From the NCBI RefSeq assembly GCF_004348115.1, contig NZ_QPFB01000001.1:3798028-3862027 (forward strand): a stretch of 64,000 bases of DNA, read 5' to 3'. The position numbers and the translations under genes are program-made. Within the stretch, counting starts at the first letter, position 1. Every line of letters starts with the position of its first letter. The DNA is from Stenotrophomonas sp. ATCM1_4 (GTDB taxonomy: Bacteria > Pseudomonadota > Gammaproteobacteria > Xanthomonadales > Xanthomonadaceae). Positions 9,104 to 16,655 of this stretch are shown in pieces. The notes under the pieces are model-generated. The model did not search any database and had not been told where the DNA came from. It saw only the letters and a program-made list of their open reading frames with translations.

Positions 9104-9586
9104 ATGTTCAGCACCAATACGCTTACCGGCAGCAAGCCGGAACAGTACGCCCAGCTGCTGGCCCAGGCCCGCGCCCTGGTACACGGCGAAACCGACCGGA
9201 TCGCCAACGCGGCCAACCTGTCGGCGCTGGTCTACCACGCACTGCCGCAGTTGAACTGGGTGGGTTTCTACTTCTACGACGGCACCGAACTGGTGGTCGG
9301 GCCATTCCAGGGCCTGCCGGCCTGCGTGCGCATCCCGCTGCACAAGGGCGTGTGCGGCGCGGCGGCCAGCACCCGCCAGACCCAGCGCATCGAGGACGTG
9401 GATGCGTTCCCGGGCCATATCGCCTGCGACTCGGCCTCGCGTTCGGAACTGGTCGTGCCGCTGGTACGCGATGGCGAACTGGTCGGCGTGTTCGACATCG
9501 ACAGCCCGGTGCTGGCGCGCTTCGATGGTGATGACCAGCTCGGGCTGGAAGCCATCGCGCAGGTTTTCGTCGAGGCGCTGCGGTGA
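9104..9586 (+). CDS. msrC: Free methionine-(R)-sulfoxide reductase (GAF-domain fRMsr)
   Basis: The 160-residue protein is a single GAF domain with the fRMsr signature: NWVGFYFYDG (51-60), GPFQGLPACVRI, KGVCG and FPGHIACDSASRSELVVPL. The three redox cysteines are Cys74, Cys84 and Cys108, matching E. coli Cys84, Cys94 and Cys118 with a constant offset of ten. The enzyme reduces free Met-R-sulfoxide, with thioredoxin recycling the disulfide. The stop codon overlaps the GTG start of the next gene (GTGA), so the two are co-translated. The absence of a Shine-Dalgarno sequence and the adjacent -10-like element suggest a leaderless start. Confidence 0.93.
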   Translation: MFSTNTLTGSKPEQYAQLLAQARALVHGETDRIANAANLSALVYHALPQLNWVGFYFYDGTELVVGPFQGLPACVRIPLHKGVCGAAASTRQTQRIEDVDAFPGHIACDSASRSELVVPLVRDGELVGVFDIDSPVLARFDGDDQLGLEAIAQVFVEALR

Positions 9587-9945
9587 GCACCACCAAGCTG
9601 CGCAACATCGGCCCGAAGAGCGCGGCCTGGTTGCGCCAGGTCGGCCTGCGCACCGAACAGGACATCGCCGCGGTCGGTGCGGTGGGCGCCTTCATGAAGG
9701 TGCGCCGGGCCGGCTTCAAGCCCAGCCTCAACCTGCTGTATTCGCTGGAAGGCGCGCTGGTGGGTTGCCACTGGCAGGAGGTACCCGAGGCACGCCGGCA
9801 ACAACTGGTCTGCGAGTACGAAGCGGTGGCCGGCGAGCTGACCACGCTGCGCGCCGCGCAGGTGGCCGGCCCCGTGCACGAGACGCGCATGCAGCCGGAG
9901 GACGAGCCCGAGGAAACCGGCGAGATCCGCTTCGGCGAGGAGTGA
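9583..9945 (+). CDS. TfoX/Sxy C-terminal-domain protein
   Basis: The 120-residue protein begins with the helix-hairpin-helix-like TfoX C-terminal domain: LRNIGPKSAAWLRQVGLRTEQDIAAVGAVGAF, then SLNLLYSLEGALVGCHW. It lacks the N-terminal domain of full TfoX/Sxy, the competence regulator. Stand-alone C-terminal-domain proteins are common and their function is unknown. After about residue 85 comes an acidic tail (EDEPEETGEIRFGEE). The start is GTG, overlapping the msrC stop by four bases, and no other start fits the domain. Co-translation with msrC suggests a shared condition of expression, not a known shared function. Confidence 0.85.
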   Translation: MSTTKLRNIGPKSAAWLRQVGLRTEQDIAAVGAVGAFMKVRRAGFKPSLNLLYSLEGALVGCHWQEVPEARRQQLVCEYEAVAGELTTLRAAQVAGPVHETRMQPEDEPEETGEIRFGEE

Positions 9946-9958
9946 GCCACGCTTGTGT

Positions 9959-9992
9959 GCAGGAGCGGCCAAGGCCGCTCCCGCGACACCGT
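9959..9992. repeat. GGAGCGGCC palindromic repeat between convergent genes
   Basis: GAGCGGCC-AA-GGCCGCTC (9963-9980) is a perfect 8-bp stem between the TfoX-domain gene and cobS. It matches the GTAGGAGCGGC repeat type seen near 8315 and 26765. It could help stop transcription but has no T run. Confidence 0.6.
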
Positions 9993-9998
9993 GTGTTG

Positions 9999-10730
9999 TC
10001 AGGACACGCCTGCCGCTACCACCAGCACCGCCAGCAGCATCGTTTCGGTGACCTCGACGCTGGCGCCCAGGCAATCGCCGGAAATGCCCCCCAGCCGGCG
10101 ACGCCAGTACAGCGCCACCAGCGGCACCAGCAGCAGGGCGATCAGCAACGGCCAGGCGACGATCGCGGTGATCACCGCCAGCAGCACCGCCCACAGCCAC
10201 ATCGAACGCAGGCTCAGCTGCCATGAAAACCGCTCGGCCATGCCGGCGCCATGCAGCGAGGGCAACCGCCGGCTCCACCACAAGGTGCCCCAGCGGGCCC
10301 AGACCGGCACCAGCACGATGCCGTACCACAGCGGGCTGACCGCCAGCTCGGTCAGCAGCACGAACTTGAGCAGCAGCTGCATCACCAGCGTGACCACGCC
10401 GAACACGCCCATGTGCGGGTCCTTGAGGACCTCGAGGAAACGCTGCGGATCGCGATGCGATGCGCCGAAGGCGTCGGCCACGTCGCCCAACCCGTCCAGG
10501 TGCAGCGCGCCGGTCACCCACACCCAGACCAGCAGGGTCAGCACCCCGGCCAGCCACGGACGGTCGGCGAAGCCGTACAGCGGCAGCGCGAGCAGGACGC
10601 CGATGATCGCTCCCACCAACGGGTAGTACACCGCCGAACGGCTCAGGTCCTCCTGGCGGAAGTCCCGTACCTGCGGCGTCGGCAGCCGGGTCAGGAACTG
10701 GATGGCGAGGACCAGCCGGCGCATGCTCAT
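9999..10730 (-). CDS. cobS: Adenosylcobinamide-GDP ribazoletransferase (cobalamin synthase) CobS
   Basis: The 243-residue polytopic inner-membrane protein contains the CobS signature HLDGLGDVADAFGA, with the acidic residues that bind metal. LAIQFLTRLPTP is near the N-terminus, and the final helix holds LGGISGDCLGASVEVTE. CobS joins adenosyl-GDP-cobinamide to alpha-ribazole (or its 5'-phosphate) in the last part of B12 assembly. ATG 10730 overlaps the cobC stop (ATGA); a second ATG two codons on is possible. The length is close to the E. coli enzyme (247). It is the last gene of cobT-cobC-cobS. No corrin-ring genes are in the window, so the unit fits salvage of imported corrinoids together with BtuB. 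Confidence 0.93.
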   Translation of the reverse strand: MSMRRLVLAIQFLTRLPTPQVRDFRQEDLSRSAVYYPLVGAIIGVLLALPLYGFADRPWLAGVLTLLVWVWVTGALHLDGLGDVADAFGASHRDPQRFLEVLKDPHMGVFGVVTLVMQLLLKFVLLTELAVSPLWYGIVLVPVWARWGTLWWSRRLPSLHGAGMAERFSWQLSLRSMWLWAVLLAVITAIVAWPLLIALLLVPLVALYWRRRLGGISGDCLGASVEVTETMLLAVLVVAAGVS

Positions 10731-11314
10731 GCCTGCCGCAACTCCAGCAGTTCGCCCCACAGGCGGCCATCGTCGCCGCGCTCCACGCGCAGGCGCACGC
10801 GGGTGCCATAGTCGATGCGCATCGCCCACAACACCGACAACGGCATGCCGCACACGCGCGATACCGCCAGCCGCAGCACGCCGGCATGGCTGACCACCAG
10901 CACCGGCTGGCCTTCACCGTCGTCCTCGTCCACCAGGCGATGCAGCTGCTCCTCCACGCGCGCCTGGAACTTCGGCCACGACTCGCCATTGGGCGGCACC
11001 GTGTCGTGCGGTTCCTCGTAGAACGCGGCCAGCTGCTCGGCGGGCAGTTGGTCGAAGTGCAGGCCGTCCCAGTCACCGAAATCCAGTTCGGCCCAGTCCG
11101 GGTGGATCTCGCAGAACTGGTTACTGCCGGCCACCAATGCATGCGCGGTGTCCAGCGCGCGTCGGCGCGGCGAGCTGATCACCCGGCTCCAGCCGATGCC
11201 GGCATGGCTGCGGTACAGCGCATCCATCGCGCCGTCGATCAGAGGCGGGTCGGTACGGCCGTCCAGGTGGCCGGAGCGGCCGGTGGAGGCATGTCGCATC
11301 AGGTCCAGGATCAT
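10727..11314 (-). CDS. cobC: Alpha-ribazole phosphatase family protein CobC (histidine phosphatase)
   Basis: The 195-residue protein has the histidine-phosphatase fold: catalytic His in LMRHAST (the usual RHG is RHA here), SSPRRRALDTA, ELDFGDWDGL with the acid/base Glu, and the second His in VVSHAGVLRLA. In the B12 pathway it removes phosphate from alpha-ribazole 5'-phosphate or adenosylcobalamin 5'-phosphate. Its position between cobT and cobS, overlapping each by four bases, makes this role much more likely than a general phosphoglycerate-mutase-like activity. Confidence 0.88.
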   Translation of the reverse strand: MILDLMRHASTGRSGHLDGRTDPPLIDGAMDALYRSHAGIGWSRVISSPRRRALDTAHALVAGSNQFCEIHPDWAELDFGDWDGLHFDQLPAEQLAAFYEEPHDTVPPNGESWPKFQARVEEQLHRLVDEDDGEGQPVLVVSHAGVLRLAVSRVCGMPLSVLWAMRIDYGTRVRLRVERGDDGRLWGELLELRQA

Positions 11315-12381
11315 GGCGTGCCCTCCCGATCGGCGACCGCCGCTTCGGCAAAGGTGGCCATGCCGTTGTGCAGCGCACACGCCATGCGCACCAGCGGCAA
11401 CGCAAGCGCCGCACCGGAGCCCTCGCCCAGCCGCAGGTCCAGCGACAGCAGCGGCTGTGCCTGCAGCGCGTCCAGCAGGTGCAGATGGCCGCGCTCGGCC
11501 GACTGGTGCGAGAACAGCAGCCACGGGCGCACGCCCGGATTGATGCGTACCGCGGCCAACGCCGCCGCCGAAACGATGAAGCCATCCACCAATACCGGCA
11601 CCCTGCGCTGCGCGGCGCGGATCATCGCCGCGCTGATCGCGGCGATCTCCAGCCCACCCACGCGCTGCAGGGCTTCCATCCCGGGCGATGCCGCGGCGTT
11701 GATCGCCTCGCCGTGCAGGGACAGCGCGCGGGCGATGATGTTCTTCTTCTGCACCATGCGCACCGCGTCCAAGCCGGTGCCGGCACCGACCAGGTCTTCC
11801 AGCGGCAGCGGCCCCAGCGCGGCGGCCAGCGCACTGGCGGCGGTGGTGTTGCCGATGCCCATCTCGCCGAACACCAGCAGGTCGGCACCGTCGGCACAGG
11901 CCGCATCCACCGCACGGCGGCCGGCGTCGAACACCGCGTGCAGATCCGCCGCGGACATCGCCGCCCCGACGCTGAAGTCGTCCGTGCCCGGCCGGGGCTT
12001 GTCGCTGACCACGCCGGCGATCGGCTGCGTGGCGCGGCTGCCCACGTCCCACACGTGCAACGGCAGGCCCAGCTCACGCGCGAGCACCGCGATGGCGGCA
12101 CCGCCGGCGGCGAAGTTGTGCAGCATCTGCACGGTGACTTCGGCCGGATAGGCCGAGACGCCCTGCGCGGCCACGCCGTGGTCGCCGGCGAACACCAGCA
12201 CCGGTACCCGCCGGGCCTGTGGCTGCGGCGTGCCCTGCAGCGCCGCCAGTTCGATGGCCAAGGCTTCCAGCCGGCCCAACGCGCCTTCCGGCTTGGTCAG
12301 CTGCCGCTGGCGGGCGATGGCCTGCTGCCGGTACTCCTGCGAAGGCAGCCCGCAGGCCTGCCCGAACCATGTTTCTGTCAC
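11311..12381 (-). CDS. cobT: Nicotinate-nucleotide-dimethylbenzimidazole phosphoribosyltransferase CobT
   Basis: The 356-residue protein (E. coli 359) activates dimethylbenzimidazole to alpha-ribazole 5'-phosphate. Visible hallmarks are LTKPEGALGRLE, VFAGDHGV, GEMGIGNTT, GAGTGLD and the GEGSGAA loop that carries the catalytic Glu. I chose GTG 12381 (MTETWF...) because it gives the family length and N-terminus and has GGAA upstream. An in-frame ATG at 12414 would add 11 residues. It is the first gene of the cobTCS operon and is transcribed away from the riboswitch-controlled btuB. No riboswitch is seen on the cobT side. Confidence 0.92.
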   Translation of the reverse strand: MTETWFGQACGLPSQEYRQQAIARQRQLTKPEGALGRLEALAIELAALQGTPQPQARRVPVLVFAGDHGVAAQGVSAYPAEVTVQMLHNFAAGGAAIAVLARELGLPLHVWDVGSRATQPIAGVVSDKPRPGTDDFSVGAAMSAADLHAVFDAGRRAVDAACADGADLLVFGEMGIGNTTAASALAAALGPLPLEDLVGAGTGLDAVRMVQKKNIIARALSLHGEAINAAASPGMEALQRVGGLEIAAISAAMIRAAQRRVPVLVDGFIVSAAALAAVRINPGVRPWLLFSHQSAERGHLHLLDALQAQPLLSLDLRLGEGSGAALALPLVRMACALHNGMATFAEAAVADREGTP

Positions 12382-12518
12382 GAGTGTTCCGATACTGCCA
12401 AGGCAATCGGGCATTTTAGCCGCCGCCACGGGATTGCGGACCGCCACGCCAGGGAACCCCGGGACACCGCGCATCAGGGCGTGATGTGCATTCACGGGCA
12501 CCGTCAGGGCCAATGGCA

Positions 12519-12524
12519 TAGAAT
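12519..12524 (+). promoter_or_regulatory. -10 element of the riboswitch-btuB transcript
   Basis: TAGAAT stands about 40 bases before the conserved start of the cobalamin aptamer. The -35 region is not convincing. Confidence 0.45.
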
Positions 12525-12555
12525 GCGCGCACTTTCGGGTGACCCTCCGGCCATG

Positions 12556-12745
12556 CTGGCGGGTTGAAACGGGAAGCCGGTGCCGCGCACGGCTGGATCT
12601 CCAGCCTGTCGCCATTCCGGCGCTGCCCCCGCAACGGTAAGCAGGACAAGGCCAGGCAACACCGCCACTGTGCAAGGCACGGGAAGGCGCCTGACCGGAA
12701 GCAGCCATGCTGCTTCGCCTGCGAGTCCGGAGACCGGCCCGAAAG
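12556..12745 (+). ncRNA. Cobalamin (AdoCbl) riboswitch upstream of btuB
   Basis: The conserved blocks occur in order: GGGAAGCCGGTG (about 12571-12582), GCTGCCCCCGCAACGGTAAGC (about 12623-12643), CCACTGTGCAAGGCACGGGAAGGCGC, and the B12 box GCGAGTCCGGAGACCGGCC (12721-12739). Cobalamin binding to such aptamers lowers expression of the downstream B12 receptor or synthesis gene. The boundaries are approximate because the outer P1 helix was not folded by computation. Confidence 0.95.
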
Positions 12746-12818
12746 CCGACTGGTTGCGATGCGGAGGGCATGGCGGCGGCTGCGGCGCCGTGTGCGCGCC
12801 TGCTTCCGTCCCTTCCCT

Positions 12819-12869
12819 CTCCTGGCAGCCCCACCCGTTTGTCTGCGCGGGAGCGCGCAGGCCCAGGAG
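12819..12869 (+). promoter_or_regulatory. Predicted Shine-Dalgarno-sequestering helix of the btuB riboswitch
   Basis: CTCCTGG (12819-12825) is perfectly complementary to CCAGGAG (12863-12869), which contains the btuB Shine-Dalgarno sequence five bases before the ATG. Between them a second helix (CTGCGC 12843-12848 with GCGCAG 12855-12860) can form. This looks like an expression platform acting on translation. No T-rich terminator is present. Confidence 0.6.
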
Positions 12870-12874
12870 CAAGC

Positions 12875-14734
12875 ATGAAACTGCATTACCACACCCTCTC
12901 CCTCGCCGTGCTGATGGCGCTGCCGGCCGTTGCCGCCGCACAGTCCAGGACCACCGACCTGGACGACGTCACCGTCACCGCCACCCGTACCCCGGTTGCC
13001 GTCGAGGCCAGCGTGGTCCCGGTGCAGCTGATCGACCGCGACCAGATCGACCGCAGCCAGGCCAACTCGGTGCTGGAGCTGCTGCGCGGCCGCGCCGGCC
13101 TGGACTTCGCCAACCAGGGCGGCACCGGCAAGATCACCTCGCTGTTCCTGCGTGGCACCAACTCCAACCAGGTGCTGGTGTTGGTGGATGGCGTGCGCGT
13201 GGGCTCGGCCACCAGCGGCATGGCCGCACTGCAGGACCTGCCGGTGGACCAGATCGAGCGCGTTGAAATCGTGCGCGGCCCGCGTTCGAGCCTGTACGGC
13301 TCCGAGGCCATCGGCGGCGTGATCCAGATCTTCACCCGCACCGCCGGCCAGGGCCTGCAGCAGAACCTGTCCATCACCGCCGGCAGCAACAACCTGCGCC
13401 AGGCCAGCGCCGGCTTCAGCAACCGTGGCGAGCGCGGCTGGATCTCGGCCCAGGGCGGCTACCAGAAGACCGATGGCATCAATGCCTGCCGCGGCACCGC
13501 CGCTGGCTGGGGCGCTGGCTGCTTCGCCGATGAACCGGACCGCGACGGCTACCGCAACACCTCCATCAACGTGCGCGGCGGCTATGCGCTGACCGACACG
13601 CTGAGCCTGGAAGGCCACGTGCTCAACGCCGACAGCTTCAACGAATACGACGGCAGCATCTTCGGCGGCAACGAGGCCGACAACCGCCAGCAGGTCTACG
13701 GCGGCAAGCTGGCATGGGCCGCGTCCGATGCGTTCCAGCTGACCGCACAGGTCGGCCGCAACCGCGACCAGGCCGACAACTACTTCGCCGCCAACGGCAG
13801 CCGCACCTTCGCCAGCAATTTCGACACCCGTCGCGACACCGCCAGCGTGCAGGGCGACTTCCAGTTCGCCGAAGGCCAGCAGCTGACCGCCGGTGCCGAT
13901 TGGCAGAACGACAAGGTCACCAGCTCCACCGCCTACGACATCGGGGACCGCGACAACCTCGGCGTGTTCGTCGAGTACCAGGGCCAGTTCGGCGCGCACT
14001 CGCTGCAGGCCAGCGTGCGCAATGACGACAACGAGCAGTTCGGCAACCACACCACCGGCAGCTTGGGTTACGGCTTCGCCTTCGGCAACGGCTTGCGCCT
14101 GACCGCCAGCGCCGGCACCGGCTTCAAGGCACCGACCTTCAATGACCTGTACTACCCGGGCTTCAGCAACCCGGACCTGAAGCCGGAAGAGTCCAAGAGC
14201 CTGAACATCGGCATCGCGCAGTACGCCGACAACTGGAACTGGACCTTCAACGCGTACGAAACCCGCGTGGACCAGCTGATCGGCTACGACAGCAGCTTCA
14301 ACATCGTCAACGTCGCCGAGGCCCGCATCCGCGGCGCCGAGCTGACCGGCTACCTGTCGCTGGCCGGTTTCGACATCAACGCCCAGGCCAGCTTCACCGA
14401 CCCGCGCGACCACACCTCCGGCGCGGCCACCTACGACAACCTGCTGGCCCGTCGTGCGCGCACCAGCGGTCGCCTGGACGTGGACAAGAGCTTCGGCCCG
14501 GTGCGCCTGGGCGTGACCGCGGCCGGCAGCGGCCACCGCTTCGACAACGCGGCCAACACGGTGCGTCTGGCCGGTTATGGCACCGTGGATGTGCGCGCTG
14601 AGTACGCCATCAACGATGCATGGAGTGTCCAGGCCAAGGCCGCCAACGTGTTCGACCGCGCGTACGAAACCGTTGCCTGGTACAACCAGCCGGGCCGCGA
14701 GTACCAGCTGACGCTGCGTTACCGCTCCAAGTAA
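12875..14734 (+). CDS. btuB: TonB-dependent vitamin B12 receptor BtuB
   Basis: The 619-residue protein (E. coli BtuB 614) has a signal peptide ending in AAAQ, a TonB box in LDDVTVTATRT, and a plug with LFLRGTNSNQVLVLVDGVRVGS and IVRGPRSSLYGSEAIGGVIQIFT. A 22-strand-type barrel with FKAPTFNDLYYPGFSNPDLKPEESKSLNIG follows. It imports cobalamin across the outer membrane using TonB energy. ATG 12875 is chosen because the signal peptide starts there and AGGAG is correctly spaced. The riboswitch upstream and cobTCS alongside confirm the B12 role. The protein ends RYRSK rather than in an aromatic residue, which is unusual for an outer-membrane barrel. Confidence 0.95.
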   Translation: MKLHYHTLSLAVLMALPAVAAAQSRTTDLDDVTVTATRTPVAVEASVVPVQLIDRDQIDRSQANSVLELLRGRAGLDFANQGGTGKITSLFLRGTNSNQVLVLVDGVRVGSATSGMAALQDLPVDQIERVEIVRGPRSSLYGSEAIGGVIQIFTRTAGQGLQQNLSITAGSNNLRQASAGFSNRGERGWISAQGGYQKTDGINACRGTAAGWGAGCFADEPDRDGYRNTSINVRGGYALTDTLSLEGHVLNADSFNEYDGSIFGGNEADNRQQVYGGKLAWAASDAFQLTAQVGRNRDQADNYFAANGSRTFASNFDTRRDTASVQGDFQFAEGQQLTAGADWQNDKVTSSTAYDIGDRDNLGVFVEYQGQFGAHSLQASVRNDDNEQFGNHTTGSLGYGFAFGNGLRLTASAGTGFKAPTFNDLYYPGFSNPDLKPEESKSLNIGIAQYADNWNWTFNAYETRVDQLIGYDSSFNIVNVAEARIRGAELTGYLSLAGFDINAQASFTDPRDHTSGAATYDNLLARRARTSGRLDVDKSFGPVRLGVTAAGSGHRFDNAANTVRLAGYGTVDVRAEYAINDAWSVQAKAANVFDRAYETVAWYNQPGREYQLTLRYRSK

Positions 14735-14758
14735 TTACCAAGTAACGAGCAATGAAGA

Positions 14759-14787
14759 ATGCCCCGGTTCGCCGGGGCATTTTTTTG
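14759..14787 (+). terminator. Intrinsic terminator after btuB
   Basis: ATGCCCCGG-TTCG-CCGGGGCAT: a perfect 9-bp stem with a stable UUCG loop, followed by seven T residues. Confidence 0.93.
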
Positions 14788-14844
14788 GGTGTTATGGAGC
14801 AGGGCCGTGCTCTGCGGAGGCGTTACCGGCAAAGTCCCCGCCGA

Positions 14845-15615
14845 TCATTCGTCGCAAGGCACCACCAGCGGTACGCCACGGGTGGGATGTTCGATCACGT
14901 GCACCGCCTGCCCGTACACCTGCCCGATGATGTCGCCGGTCAGCACCAGGCGTGGTGCGCCATCAGCAGCGATGCGGCCTTCGCACAGCATCACGATGCG
15001 GTCGGCATAGGCCGAGGCCAGATTGAGGTCATGCAGCACCACCACCACGCAGCGCCCCTGCCGGGCCAGTTCACGGGCACTGCGCAACGTGCGCTCCTGA
15101 TGGCGCAGATCCAGCGCGGCGGTGGGCTCATCCAGCAACAGCACCGGCGTGCACTGCGCCAACGCGCGTGCCAGCGAGGTGCGCGCGGCCTCGCCACCGG
15201 ACAACGTCTGCACGTCGCGGCCGGCCAAGGCACTCACCTCCACTTCGGCCATGGCCTGCGCGGTGATGCGTGCGTCCTGTTCGCGGTCAGGCGGATGCGG
15301 CAAGCGCCCCATCGCCACCACCTCCTGCACGCTGAAGGCGAATCGCACCGCGTGATCCTGCGCCATCACCGCACGCTGCAACGCCAGTTCGCGCACTGGC
15401 CAATCCGCCAGTGCACGCCCGGACAGCATCGCACTGCCCTGGTCTGGCACGGCATCACCGGCCAGCAACGCCAGCAAGGTTGATTTGCCTGCGCCATTGG
15501 GACCCACCAGCGCGGTAAGCGTGCCGGCTTCCAGGCGCAGGCTCACCCCGGACAGCACCCGGCGATTGCCCCGCATCACCCCGGCATTGCGCAGCTCCAG
15601 CAACGGTGTGCTCAT
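14845..15615 (-). CDS. Iron/heme-type ABC importer, ATP-binding protein (HmuV/FecE family)
   Basis: The 256-residue ATPase has Walker A GPNGAGKS (38-45), a Q-loop region MAQDHAVRFAFSV, signature LSGGEAAR, Walker B VLLLDEPT and switch His in VLHDLNLA. It powers the FecCD-type permease encoded just upstream. Its ATG overlaps the permease stop (ATGA). Family members serve heme, ferric siderophores or cobalamin. The operon starts with a FepA-type receptor and a Fur box, so iron or siderophore is the most likely cargo. The btuB gene is close but convergent, and B12 transport (BtuD role) cannot be excluded. Confidence 0.87.
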   Translation of the reverse strand: MSTPLLELRNAGVMRGNRRVLSGVSLRLEAGTLTALVGPNGAGKSTLLALLAGDAVPDQGSAMLSGRALADWPVRELALQRAVMAQDHAVRFAFSVQEVVAMGRLPHPPDREQDARITAQAMAEVEVSALAGRDVQTLSGGEAARTSLARALAQCTPVLLLDEPTAALDLRHQERTLRSARELARQGRCVVVVLHDLNLASAYADRIVMLCEGRIAADGAPRLVLTGDIIGQVYGQAVHVIEHPTRGVPLVVPCDE

Positions 15616-16655
15616 GCCGCCCCCCGGCCACGCCTGTGCAGCACCAGCCACAGGAAGAACGGTGCACCCAGTGCCGCCGAGAACAGGCCCAGCGGGATTT
15701 CCGAAGGCGGATCGAGCGTGCGCGCGGCGGTATCGGCCACCACGATCAACAACGCGCCGGTCACGCCCGACAGCGGCAGCAACCAACGGTGTCCCGGGCC
15801 GGCGAGCATGCGCACCAGGTGCGGCACTATCAGGCCAACAAAGCCAATGCTGCCGGCGAATGCCACCGCCGCGCCCACCAGCAGCGCGCTGAACACCACC
15901 AGCAGCAGCCGCGTGCGTGGCACGTCCAGACCGATATGGCGCGCCTGGCGCTCGCCCAGGGCCAGCATGTCCAACGGCGTCGCCAGGCGCCACAGCGCCA
16001 GCAGGCCGACCAGGAACACCGGTGCCACCGCTGCCACGTCGTTCCAGCGCGCGTGCGCCAGCGAGCCCATCTGCCAGAACACCAGCGACTGCAGTTCGCT
16101 CTCGCTGGCGATGTAGGTCAGGAAGCCAACCGCCGCCGAGCAGGCCGCACCGATGGCGATGCCAACCAGCAGCAATGTGGCAGTGCCCTCACCGCGCCCG
16201 GGCCGCGCCAACAGGTAGATCAACGTGGTGGCACCAGCGCCACCGAGAAAGGCTGCGAGGGGAATGAGCCAGGCGCCCAGCGTTCCGGCTCCAAGCACGA
16301 TGGCGGCCACCGCACCCAGCGATGCGCCCTGGCTGACGCCGACGATGCCCGGGTCGGCCAGCGGGTTGCCGAACAATCCCTGCAGGGCGACGCCGGCCAT
16401 CGCCAGCGACGCACCCACCAGCGCTCCCAGCAGCGCACGCGGGATACGCAGCTGCCAGACCACGCCCATGTCGCGGGCACTGACCGTGTGCGGATCGGCC
16501 AGCCCGAACCGGGCGGCGATGGCCTGCAGGACGTCGGCAGGCGGCAGCTTCAGCGGGCCGACGGCGAAAGACAGCAGCACCGCGGCCAGCAGCACCGCCG
16601 CCAACACCACCAGCAACAGCGCACCGTTCGGTCGCCGCACCTGCCCGGCGATCAT
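15612..16655 (-). CDS. Iron/heme-type ABC importer permease (FecCD/BtuC family)
   Basis: The 347-residue membrane protein has the FecCD pattern: an N-terminal helix followed by LRIPRALLGALVGASLAMAGVALQGLFGNPLADPGIVGVSQGASLGAV. Later come GSIGFVGLIVPHLVRMLAGPGHRWLLP, which contains the coupling region, and EIPLGLFSAALGAPFFLWLV. About ten transmembrane helices are expected. ATG 16655 overlaps the stop of the binding-protein gene (ATGA), and its own stop overlaps the ATPase start. The three genes are therefore translationally coupled and encode one importer. Confidence 0.9.
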   Translation of the reverse strand: MIAGQVRRPNGALLLVVLAAVLLAAVLLSFAVGPLKLPPADVLQAIAARFGLADPHTVSARDMGVVWQLRIPRALLGALVGASLAMAGVALQGLFGNPLADPGIVGVSQGASLGAVAAIVLGAGTLGAWLIPLAAFLGGAGATTLIYLLARPGRGEGTATLLLVGIAIGAACSAAVGFLTYIASESELQSLVFWQMGSLAHARWNDVAAVAPVFLVGLLALWRLATPLDMLALGERQARHIGLDVPRTRLLLVVFSALLVGAAVAFAGSIGFVGLIVPHLVRMLAGPGHRWLLPLSGVTGALLIVVADTAARTLDPPSEIPLGLFSAALGAPFFLWLVLHRRGRGAA

